64,000 bases of DNA from Porites lobata (lineage: Eukaryota > Cnidaria > Anthozoa > Scleractinia > Poritidae), in assembly GCA_942486035.1 (NCBI GenBank), contig CALNXK010000043.1, positions 2,902,501-2,966,500 on the forward strand. Reading direction: 5' to 3'. Every line of letters begins with the position of its first letter. Position 1 is the stretch's first letter. The notes beneath the pieces are model-generated. The model did not search any database. It saw nothing but the letters and a program-made list of their open reading frames with translations, and was not told the DNA's origin. The position numbers and the translations under genes are program-made. This document shows positions 35,001-45,541 of the stretch, in pieces.

Positions 35001-38000
35001 AAAACGCTTAGTAACAAAATATTTCTTTCTTTCCTTTGCATGCTCATGATTGATCGTAATGAATATTGAACAGCAAATAATATATTTTATATTAGATAAT
35101 ATTATATTGATATACTGTTGGATATATTATGCACTTCATTGATCCTTCCCAGGTGTCAGTGACGTTTGATCCATTCTGCTACCTTTCTTTACCACTGCCA
35201 GTCAAAAAGGAGAGGAATCTTGATATATTTCTGGTGCGAAGTGATCCTCTTCGGAAACCCATACTGGTGAGTATAAAATTAACATTCATATAATTTATTA
35301 TGCCACTTTTCATTAATATTATCATTACACATTCAAATTATGTCTTATTACAATACACTAAGTCATTCCTATGGATTGTCACAGCTATTTTTTTTCTGTT
35401 GCAGTACAAATTGACGGTGCCAAAGATGGGAAATATTGCTGATTTACTTGCTATTCTCTCAAAGGAAACAAACATTCCCAAGGAAAAGGTAGTGTAACTT
35501 GATTTACACACACACAAATGCACTCATATCCAAAAAAAATAAACAAAACCATAACCAAACAAAACACAGCAATGGCTAATCTAGTGCTAATGTGGAAGTT
35601 TCATTTTAACTAGTTTGTTAAGTAAGTGTGTGGTCAAAACCCTGTGTTGTGAAATTCAAGGTAAAAAGATATTTAACCAACTTGAAGTGCTGGGAAAAAT
35701 TTGTGAGGAAATCATAATACAATTTTGTTGATGGAAAGTATCAGCGATACTCACTGGTATTCAGAAAGCTCATGCAACTGCTGTTGCCTTTTTGTTTCAC
35801 AGATGGTAGTAACAGATGTGTACAATCACAGGTTTCACAAAGTGTTTACTCTCAATGAGTCACTGACTCAGATTCTTGACAGAGATGACATCTTTGTGTA
35901 AGTGGTACATGTAGTATAACTTACTCTTTGTAACCATGTTGGAGTAAAAGTGATCAGTGTCCCAGATAAGAGACAGATCTTGGGTCAATGACCCGACAAA
36001 GAAGGCTTCCTGACCCAACAAATGACATATGTGTTAAGTTAAATGCAACGAAAAAAATTACCACATGGTCTTGATGACCCCTCAGATGGTCTACAAGACC
36101 CAACGCTTGAAAGAATTAACTGGAATGCTGAGTGATTGTGCTTTAACACAATAAAAAATACGACAAGTGCCACACTATATGTGAACTGTAGCCTGCTGTT
36201 CATTCAGCAGAGACGTTTTCAGCTGTTGCTTCTCCGCCAAGAAATGTTGATGGAGCAGATGAGAGAATAGTGATCTTCAGGGTGTTTTAATGAACTAGGG
36301 TAATTGAAGAAGAGCCACATTAGTTTTTCAAGAGATTTTTTAAATGCTTAATTTGGTCACGTAGCTATGAGGGTGGCATTTCTTTTTTGTCACTATTGAT
36401 AGAAACAAAGGAAGTTTAATTATTGTGCAAATAAGGCCTAAGCAAGTATATAGAACAATATTAGGAAACAATGGTTGTAATGCTTTGTTATATTACATAT
36501 ATTACAGTTATGAGCTGCTGCATAGCAAAACTGAAGATGACAGTGATGAATATATTACCCTCCCTGTTTACCAAAGAGAGAAAAGGTATGTTTCCACAAC
36601 TTAACTTGCCTTGCTGCTTAAACATGTACATTCATGTGCATCTGTCAATTCCAGCAACGCCACCATCCATATTGTTTTTTAGCAATATCCTTCACCCCCA
36701 ACACCTATTTGTATCTTCTTGTACTTTTACTTGTAGAAAAAGAAAAGAAAAGTATTAGTTTTAGACTAAGAGATGAGGCTTACATGAGGACACAACTGAG
36801 GAGAGAGGAAACTCTTGTTGTCCTTGCACTCCTCTCTCCTGGTATATGGTACACTTGTAAGGCTTATCTTTCAGGTAGCTGTTTGTAAACAGGCTGTCCA
36901 TGGCCAATTTTGAGGTATAACTCTGTTTCTCAATTTCCTCTTGGCAGAGCGAGTCTGTCTGGCTATAGCTATTCGAGTTCTGGTAAAACACTGTTTGGAC
37001 TCCCACTGATGGTGTCTGTTCCAAGGAAAAACTTGACTTACAAGGGATTGTACAATTTCTTGTTAGACAGATTGAGGTAAGTTATGGACACAAACATGTC
37101 GTTACAATTCACCCTGTTTTGCCAGCTATAAGATAATGTAAGGACAAGTTAGATTCTCAACTTTCTAAACCATGCATAACACTTCTCCGGTCTTATCAGT
37201 ATGGGTTTTTGTTCCCCTGGCTTTCCTCTTCTTTGATTTTTTACGTGTGTTCCAAGTCATTAAGTTAAAATACTCATGAAAGACACCATTCTCAACAAAA
37301 TGGGACTGGCAATGTTGTTCTAGAGGTAAACACATTTTTCACCGGTTAATTAGGTAGCATCGGGTAAGTTTCATGATTCTTTTTTTGGCTCAATTAAGAT
37401 TTCTGGGAAAGTGCCCACCTACCCCTCCCCTAAGTCAACATTAACACTTACCTTTCACTTAGGGCAAAATTGTGACGTAGGGGAGGGGTAGGTGAGCAGT
37501 TACACAGAAACCTAAATAGATTACTTTTTTTTCTTCAGACGCTTTATTTCGTTGCCTGAGGAGGAAGCTGAAAAGGAATGTAAAAAGGAAGAAAATGGCG
37601 GGGATGGTAAGTACTGCACATGCATCTGCTTTCCAGTTGTTTAAATGTAATGGAGCTCTTTTAATTTAAAAAAGACAAAACTGATATATCAAAATAATGA
37701 TCCAAACTATGTATATCTGTTTTCGTGTCTTTAGATGTTGAGATGAATGAAGATTGTGGTGAAAATGAGGATTCTGAGGAAAGAGAATTGGAAAAGGCCT
37801 ACCAAAATGTTCATGTCAATGTAAGTAAAAAACAGTGAACACGGTTAAATATTCCTAGTATTATTTTCTCACAACAAATCAAAACAGAATACAAATTAAT
37901 GTCCTACATGCCGTTTCTAAGACGATTCTCGTTTAAGTGGTAATTAATGATCTCCATGGTCATTCTAGTCCCTGAAAATCACTGTAAGAGGTCCTGTAGT

Positions 38001-41000
38001 TTTTATGTGGGTTCCTTCCCTTAGAGATACTTTTACTTATTGTTTTGTTTCGTACGCGTTTTTCTCCAGAGTGATGAAAATGAAGATGATAATGTTGATG
38101 CACAGAATGGCGACCATGACAGTTCAAATCAAAAGAACAAAGTGAACACAGAGTGTAAAGGAAAGACAAAAAACTCGCTCTTCAACTTGACTCTTGTAAA
38201 CTCGTACGGCAGTACTGATATGCAGGCCTTGCAAGATGATGGCAAGATTCTTAAACTTACAGGTTAGTAAGAGAAGCTCGATACACAAGCGAGTGCTTTT
38301 CGCAATCTTCAAGTGTTTAACCTTGATGTTCAGTCCTACAATCTCTGTGCGATAATTCAGTACGCCAGCTAAGTCTCCATTGATACCTTTTGATGTGTCA
38401 GTATTCAGCGGTTTTCATTTTTGGATGCTTTGGTTAGTGAAAGCGGTAATTAACTTGTGTTTGTCTGATTTAAAGGACGCTGCTTCCTCGCTCTTGACTG
38501 GGATTCAAAAGTGAAGGACAAGTATTATGATGAAAAACTGGCAGAGGTGACTATGTTTTGGTTTATTTAATCTCAGTTGTAACGCAGTTCTTAGGGCCAT
38601 CACTCGTCACATCACGCAACCCACATAATGGAGGTATACTGTCACGAGGTCCTGCCAAGGTGGGGGGGGGTAGGAGTGCCATGTCGCTCGTCTGAATTTA
38701 AAACGTCTCGTGTCGGTGTTTAGTAAATGCTTCACGTCGCTGTCGGAAATTTAACGAAAGTTCTTTGTCTTTGTCGGAATTTTAGAAAGGGTTATAGCGA
38801 TGCGTTGTGAAGAAACCATCTGCAATTTCTCAGTTAACATTTCGCGTATCAAACACCTTACTTCTCCTTGTCATTCAGACTGGTGATAAATTAACCAAAC
38901 CCCGGTTCTTTATCGCTTATTCTCGGCTTTGCCGTCACTGTCGCAATTTGGCCGAGGTAGCGATTTCATTTTACGCTCTGTAGCTACTTTTTGGGTCATT
39001 TCGCTTGTCGGAATTTACCCTGGCAGGGCCTCTGTCACGTGACAGTCATAGGTCACGCAGTCAGTAGTGCGTGACAAGCTGCGTGGGAAACTAATGCCTA
39101 AAATGTTCTTTTTGTGCATGGAATCTTGAAAGGTTGTTTTTTAGGTATAAATGTTTAATGAAACGGCACTATTTAATTTTTCCTTTGTGAGATTAAAATA
39201 TTTAATTTGTATTATCATCCTCATCGGCTTTATTTCCTCGTTGTATTTCGGACGACGAGAAGTTAAATGGTTAAAAAATTAGTCTCAGACGACAATGTGT
39301 AACTAAGCAAATACTTTCTTCTTTCGAAGGAAACTGAAGAACATGAAAGCGTGAACAGGAAACCAGCACAGAGGAAGAATTGTGTTGGTTTAAATGACTG
39401 CATTGAGCTGTTTTTATCCAAAGAAAAACTTGGTGCAAATGATCCATGGTAAGCCGGGTTCAACTGCTATGATGATCTGCCTCACATTCACTGGTAGTTT
39501 AAGGGAACCACCTGTGTGTTTGTGTACAAAACCAGCGGAGATGATTCAGTTCGTGTGACCGCACGATCACTACAGCAAACAAACTAGACTAGTGAGAAAG
39601 AAAAATTGTTTGATCTAATTTATCGAACAGAAGCAAAGCCGCATCTTTTTGTTAGAGTACATTCTCTTTAACGGATCCCTGTATGAGATGGACGCCTGGT
39701 GTTAGTCCCAATCCTGCCGTTTTCCTGGTCATTTTGCCGTAATTTACGTCCTTTTATGCTGGGCACCTCTATAAGCTTGTTAAAGAACGACATTAAAGGG
39801 TGGCCCCTCGCCATGGTGTTTTCTCTCTCAGGCTTAGCTGACTGTAGTTTGTATTTGAAGTAACCCACTGTTGACAGGGAACTGAAGAACAAGACAGTCG
39901 TTAAATTTAGTCCATGGTTTAAATGTTATTTTTCTTCGTTTTTGGGTATGAGTGAAACAGTAGAAAATAAGGTTTAAACCCTACCAGGATAAAACTGAAC
40001 GCAACATTTATTATTCAGGTACTGTCCGTCGTGCAAAAAACATCAACAAGCCACCAAGAAGTTTGATCTTTGGTCTCTCCCTAAAATCCTTGTTGTTCAC
40101 CTCAAACGGTTCTCTTATAACAGGTTAGTATCATGGTGTCTTAATGTGAGTGTGGTTCTCTGTCCTCCGCAGAGGCTCCCGTTGGGTATTCCAATAAAAA
40201 ATGGAATAATAAAAAAAAAGTATGCGCACGCCTTCATCGTCCCCCGCGCGCTTTTAATTCTCCCTCTCCCCTCCTCCGTACGACACAAAAAGTCCCAGCT
40301 CTGCGGAGACTGAGGAGAGGTTCAGGCTGCTAGAAAATAAAAAAAACGGGAAATCTAAGACAATCCATGGGTTGGGCACGTGGTTCGGACCTTTAGTTAT
40401 TGCTGTTGCCGCGGTATCGTCAAATAACCTAGAAACACTTAATCTCGATAAAAATACCTTGAAAGCCCTGTCATTTTGATCACTCTGATACTGTCGTTAA
40501 TTGTAAATCGTGATGAAAGATGAATATTTTCTCGTTAAGTTGTATAATAGTTAGGTCAGATTTATAGTTTTGCTTTTTTTTTTTGCCTCCAAAGCTTCTG
40601 GAGAGATAAGTTGGACACACTGGTAAATGTTCCTTTAAGGTGCGTTATGTTACTTCCTGTTCTTTCCGCTATTTTAATATATGTATAAATTTTTAGAACT
40701 TTGCATTGTGTCATTCTTGAAAAAATGGGAGGCAAGAAATTAGTTACGATGTCTTGAGGTTGTGACGTTGTTTCAACATTGCAACGCTGTGTTGCGCTTA
40801 AAATCGTTTTTGCAAATCGTCTCGTGTACCATCACCTTTACTTCTTGGACAACGTGGATAGACACAGTGGTTATACATTTAATTGCATGTCACGCCGCTC
40901 TTCCTGTTGGCTATAAGTAAAATTTACTTTAGTTGTCACGGGTAATTCCCATTAAGTTAAATTCAATTTGCCAGATGTCTGGCTCGTTATTCCCATGAGG

Positions 41001-43168
41001 CTTCGTTTGACTGATTGTTACAGGGATCTCTGACTGTTGAGAAGATGGCAGGGAGTAGAGGAGAAGAGACATGTCCTCGTCCGTCCACCAGTGCGTAGAT
41101 ATACAAGAGAGGCGGCTACAATCAACAATGAATATTGCAATTTGTCACCAAAATAACAGTTGGAACTGGTGTTGAGTCATTTCCTTTAATTTCAGGGACT
41201 TTGATATGTCGAATTATGTAATTAACAAGGAGCAGCCGCGTCCAGTTTACAATCTGATTGCAGTTTCAGTAAGTAGTATGGCTTTTTTAATTTCCCGCTT
41301 CAGAAACTGGACGGAGAATGGGTAAAAGCTTTGTGTGCAGTGATTTCTGGGATTATTTGGGCGGACGAACGTTAGTTGTGATTGGTCGGTGGTAGTCAAG
41401 GCAACCACCCAAGCGATCCCAGAAATCATTGCACCGAAAGCTTGTACCCATTCCCCTTGTAATTTCTGGAGTGGGAAATAATTTTCAATGACTCTTTGTC
41501 TTTTTCTTTTGACTTTGCTGAAGAGAAAACAAAGCCCTTTGTATTGTGTAAATCATGGTTGAAGGGAAAGTTTCCTGCTTGTGTTATGACGATCAGACTC
41601 ATAGCAGTTTCATGTTGCGAATCTAGCGAGAAGGAGTGTCCTTTAATGATCCTGTTACTAGTAAAAATATCAATCGAGCATGGATTTCAGATAAGTGTCG
41701 CTCATTCCTTTGTTTGTAGCAGGTTAAAGTCGCGCCGGTTTTTCAGCCAATGCGCAGTTCATTCATCGTTCTGTCCGCAGTCGTTTTTTTTGGCCAAGAT
41801 AAATAACTTCATTTGATTTGTCGACCCATATGCTAACGCTAGGGTTCCTTTAATTCCAATTTGTTCCGATTTTTCTTGCTTTTACAGAACCACTATGGCG
41901 GCATGGGAGGAGGACATTGTAAGTAGTTTGTTATGGTTCACTGGTAGTTGCTCTATATATTGTATGTTGGCTTACTTCCATTTAGTGTAAAATGACCTTT
42001 TACCACATGTTATATTGCCCGCAGCAACTGAACCTTTTACTCCTTGGTTTTACAGACACTGCCTATGCTAAAAACTGTAAAGATGGAAGATGGTACTCCT
42101 TTGATGATAGCTCAGTGTCTTCGGTGGACGAAGGACAAGTGGTTGTAAGTCTGTCCGCTGTTGTCTGTTTGTAGAGCGCAATGTTCGGCGACTTACACAG
42201 AGTTTTAGGGACCTCTAGCAGCACAAATGTCCCGTCCGTATTTCGGTCGCACGGGGACTAATCTGCTCTGGGTGCGAGAATGTTATAACCAATTCAACAA
42301 CTACGTCGCTTAGTGGAGGTGGGTGCCCGGGATGTCCAAGACAGAGTTACGCCACCATGGCTGGCAAACCCGCGCCTTCCAGCCATGAGCCCCCATGCCA
42401 ATGGAGCCAGGCACCTGTCACACTGATTTGTCAGTGGAAAAATAAAGGGGGGAGTGATGCGGGTAAAAGAATGATCCAAAGGCTAAACGAAGAGAGTGGC
42501 CGCCAGGAAAACGCTGTACTGAGCACATGGAGTTAATGCAAGCAAGGCTGACCGCGCTTGAGCCAAACCGGCGACTGACCGCTGACCACGTCCGCGCTCC
42601 TTGTTGTTAACAACTTCATGAAACAGAATGAGTTTGAATGAATGAATGAATCACTTTTATTTCAATACGGTAGTTTCAGTTCAGTGTCCAAGATTGGTTT
42701 AACATTGCTAGGCCTTTTGAATGGAAAAAAATTCTTGCGTTACATTTTTAACCAGTCAGCTGCACTTCCCTGTACCTGTTCACCCGGTCTTGACGCCGGA
42801 TTGGCATCCGTTCTTTGTGTCGTCACGCAACGCCTTTCCTCATATGAGTTGTGTCACGATACAAAGAATGGCTGTAAGAACATAGATACCCAGCGTAGCT
42901 GCTGGCAACATTGTTATGCTTGGGATACTTTCTTGCTGCGGGTGAAATCAGTTAACTAGGTCCCAATTTTCGCGCAGCTCCGCAGCTTATGAAACTCGTT
43001 TTTAGTCTGAATCTCAGCGACTTTTCCTTGTTTTTATTGTTTCAGTCCAAAGCTGCTTATGTTCTTTTTTACGAGCGACAAGAGCCTGCTGACGAGGAGA
43101 GGATGGAAGAAAAAGAAATTGAGCAGAACCCTGATGAGGATGTGGACATGGCTCACGATGGACAATAA
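29071..43168 (+). CDS. USP15: Ubiquitin-specific protease, USP4/USP11/USP15 clade
   Basis: Cysteine deubiquitinase; relatives act in TGF-beta signalling, splicing and DNA repair. Exons: 29071-29195, 29856-29983, 30974-31228, 32046-32191, 32809-32867, 33099-33117, 33332-33378, 33595-34054, 34863-34973, 35153-35266, 35405-35488, 35803-35897, 36508-36585, 36948-37076, 37539-37606, 37735-37820, 38070-38262, 38476-38546, 39330-39448, 40019-40123, 40595-40639, 41196-41268, 41888-41918, 42056-42144, 43046-43168. All are in phase; 950 residues (USP15 about 980). N-terminal DUSP domain (KGDTWYLVDCHWFKQW), UBL (TRLWNKYMSN), then a Ser/Tyr-rich linker from small exons. Catalytic Cys295 in GNTCFMNS, His880 in GGGHY, acidic residues 897-898 in FDDSSV. 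Zinc-ribbon pairs CPDC (445-448) and CPSC (798-801). An acidic insert (exons 15-17) splits the catalytic domain, as in vertebrate members. The start ATG sits in AAAATGGCCGGC. Confidence 0.97.
30630..30672. repeat. Perfect palindrome, 21-bp arms, 1-nt centre
   Basis: The left arm begins TAGTGATAGAGGACAC and the right arm ends GTGTCCTCTATCACTA; all 21 positions pair. Located in intron 2 of the USP gene, 302 bp before exon 3. It could be two abutting transposon ends or a short fold-back element. Confidence 0.85.
31558..31691. mobile_element. MITE family A, copy 1
   Basis: Terminal inverted repeats TATGTTGCAGTTAATTTTTT / AAAAAATAGCTACAACAT, with inner inverted block ATCTCAGGTAATTTT / AAAATTACCTGAGAT. 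The centre has TTTGGGTATGGTAA. Situated in intron 3 of the USP gene. Other copies are at 44875-44996 and 55503-55656. Confidence 0.75.
37398..37513. mobile_element. Short MITE with GC-rich inverted ends
   Basis: TTTCTGGGAAAGTGCCCACC and CTACCCCTCCCCTAAG at the left are mirrored by TAGGGGAGGGGTAGGTG, GCAGTTACACAGAAA at the right. About 115 bp, in intron 14 of the USP gene. Non-coding. Confidence 0.6.
40155..40335. repeat. Inverted-repeat element in USP intron 20
   Basis: CCTCCGCAGAGGCTCCC on the left is inverted as GCTCTGCGGAGACTGAGGAG on the right. The interior contains A-runs, CGCGCGCTTTT and a CT-rich block. Probably a non-autonomous transposon. Confidence 0.4.
40761..40836. mobile_element. 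MITE family B, partial copy
   Basis: Retains GTTGCGCTTAAAATCG, GCAAATCGTCTCGTGTACC and the terminal ATCACC, matching the right half of the copy at 21341-21459. The left end is degenerate. In intron 21 of the USP gene. Confidence 0.5.
41291..41476. mobile_element. MITE with long imperfect terminal inverted repeats
   Basis: Ends TTTCCCGCTTCAGAAA and TTTCTGGAGTGGGAAA are inverse. Continuing inward, GAATGGGTAAAAGCTTT and GTGATTTCTGGGAT on the left pair with ATCCCAGAAATCATTGC and AAAGCTTGTACCCATTC on the right. About 186 bp, in intron 22 of the USP gene. Confidence 0.65.
42808..42871. repeat. Hairpin of two 24-bp imperfect inverted arms
   Basis: CCGTTCTTTGTGTCGTCACG on the left pairs with CGATACAAAGAATGG and its neighbours on the right, with a 16-bp loop. 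In the last USP intron. Resembles ends of a dispersed element whose CACGCAAC words also appear near 38605-38625. Confidence 0.45.
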
Positions 43169-44702
43169 TGAATTCTTTTACTTACGACAGCAAAAAAAAT
43201 AGATTATAACTACTAAATTGTCTTTATCCAATTATGTTACTTGAAACAAACTAGCCAAACGAAAGAGCTGCATATGCTCTTATTTTGGGTTTCGCCCAGT
43301 AACTCGAAATATGAATAACTTTGTAAAGCAAGTAAACACTACCACTAGAAAGTAGGGCTCGGTAGCTTTCATTCGAATGCTCATACTTAGTCCGTAAACT
43401 CGATGGTTAAAAGTACCGGTACTTTGTACAGCATAATAATTAATTCAGCTACAGGGAAATACCGCTCAGTGACTTTCATTAGCGACCTTTTTAGATTTTG
43501 TATACAAACTCAAAAGCGGAGATTATATTTTTGGTTAGGAGAAGTTAATTACTGCACATATTCATTGACAAACTCTTAACTTGCGCCTTATTACTGATAC
43601 TGATTTTGAACATTTCAGCGTGGAGAACTATATAACTTATCGAACTGTTAATTATTTTAGCAAAACAGCCAACCACTTGACCGAAATGTGTTGGTTAAGG
43701 TGACCCTTGCTAGCATTCCACTCTTTTGAGCGCACGCAATGAAATGAGGTCAAGGCTTGGATGGACAACTTCTTAGGAATCACTAACGTATTTTGTCAAC
43801 CAGGTTCTTGCGTTGGTGCCTTTATCACGTGAATGAAAAAAAAGTCGATTGCCCAGGAAGGAACTAGATCACATCTATCTAAACCAGACTCAGTGACCAG
43901 TGGTTGCAGTGGAAACAAGGCATTAGTATTGTAGGGATGCTTATTCCCGCGGTATTACAATTCTGGTTTCAGTCGATGTTATCAAGTGTTTTCCTATTCT
44001 CCAGCGAGTGTTCAAAGAAACATAGTTGATATACTGAAAGTAAGGCGCCTTCCTTGGCCGATCGTATAGTAATTGGTGTCATCTCGGTGTCTTTAAATGC
44101 AAGGGACATCTTGCGTGTTTTATTTATAGAAAAGCGAATTTGAATAAAGTTACAGTGTTCTTTCATATAGTTGTTTTAAGTAATGTTAAGGTTGATTAAA
44201 AGTTATACTATTCTCCTCTCCCTTCACAATAATCGGCAATGTATGGTTTTTTGGGCCGTCAACCCTATGTACTGAAAATAGGTTTTTTGGGGTTGGTTAA
44301 ACAGTTATTAGGAGTCAGAGGGGTAGGAAAATATAGACCAATTTTTTGTAGAAAGCTTCGCATACTCAGACGAGTAGCAGTAACTTAAAATATAAACAGA
44401 AATGTATAACCACTCTCTGTCGTTGTTGCTGCACCACTTATGTGGGAAAAAGATTAAGACTTTTCAGCTAAGGTAAGGACGGAATTGGCGTTTGTTTTGT
44501 TGTTCACCAATTTCATAATTCTCCGGGCATAAAACACCTTGTTACCCCTAAACATTCTGCATAAGCATTGTCTTCTCTTTCCCTTGTGAAGACTGTAATA
44601 CCTAGGAGAAATTAGTAACAATGGTTATGTAAAATTTTGGGGGGGTGTACAAGGGGCGCTTTCTATTCACCAGAACCTCTGTAAAATATGTAAAAGTGGC
44701 AA

Positions 44703-45045
44703 ATGGTACAGAAATTTCCAGAAATTCCGCAAACTGTTGAATTTCCGAAATGCGAACCATTCACCCGAAATTCTAGAAATTCCGAAAGGAAAGTTGAATG
44801 GAAAGAAAACTTCCGGGAAAACTACAACATATGCCCAAACTTTCGGAAACTTGACGTTTCCGAAAATTTGGGCCTATGTTGTGGTTAATTTTTTATCTCC
44901 TGTAATTTTTGTTTTTGGGTATGGTAAATGTATGCTAATGAAGTTGAAACAAAAGAAAAACAACAATTACCTAAGATAACAAATTAACCACATATACCTC
45001 GCGAGCTTGCCCTCTTTTTGGAAATTTTGGAAAATGCTGCTACGT
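44703..45045. repeat. TTCCGAAA-rich repeat, copy 2, interrupted by a MITE
   Basis: Matches 16025-16225 through GGAATTTCCGAAATGCGAA-type, TTCTAGAAATTCCG and CTTCCGGGAAAA blocks and the tail CCTCTTTTTGGAAATTTT. It is split after CGAAAATTTGGGCC by 44875-44996. The uninterrupted copy at 16025-16225 represents the empty site. Confidence 0.65.
44875..44996. mobile_element. MITE family A, copy 2, nested insertion
   Basis: TATGTTGTGGTTAATTTTTT at the left and its inverse AAATTAACCACATATA at the right, with the family core GTTTTTGGGTATGGTAAA and GAAGTTGAAAC. It lies inside the TTCCGAAA repeat, which is continuous at 16025-16225. Confidence 0.75.
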
Positions 45046-45541
45046 CATGTGCTAACGTCTTCGTCCGCCAAAGAATGGATTACCGTCCATTATCTCAAGG
45101 TACCCAACGTCAATTCACGGGAGTTTTAAAACAGTGGCCTCTAGTTTTGGGTTTTTTTGGATAAATGCAAAGCTCTCAGGGTTTATCAAAAGAGGACCCA
45201 GATCGTCAAAACGGAACATTAACTTGTGAATCAACGTAATCAAATATGATCTCGTTTTTTGTATCAGTGATCACTTCACCGCGCACTTGATAGAATCGGC
45301 TGAGAGAATCCGTTTGTAAGTCGGTCACTTCAGGTTCGTCAGGCATTGTTCTTTTACGCGTGAAGTTTTAAACTTTGTTAGCTGTTGTTATTCTAACATA
45401 ATGACCTTAAATTGTAAAAGTAATCATTACACAGAGGTCTTAAAAATGTCTTAAAAATTTATTCATTTTACTAGAAGAAACAGTATGACAACAAAAAATG
45501 AACAGTATAACATCTAGATTTTCTTCACTGAAAAACATCAG

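Larger units (their letters stand above)
43169..45541. other. Convergent spacer between USP and AGA 3' ends
   Basis: Holds the 3' UTRs of both genes: AATAAA on the plus strand near 44143 and on the minus strand near 45458-45463. A TTCCGAAA-rich repeat with a nested MITE lies at 44703-45045. No coding exon recognised; the minus-strand frame at 43969-44166 shows no family signature. Confidence 0.55.

Noticed and set aside
42642..42959. 105-codon frame in the last USP intron
   Set aside because: It contains the 42808-42871 hairpin repeat and shows no domain; it lies inside an intron of a confirmed gene.
43969..44166. 65-codon minus-strand frame near the USP 3' end
   Set aside because: No family signature; it probably overlaps the USP 3' UTR.
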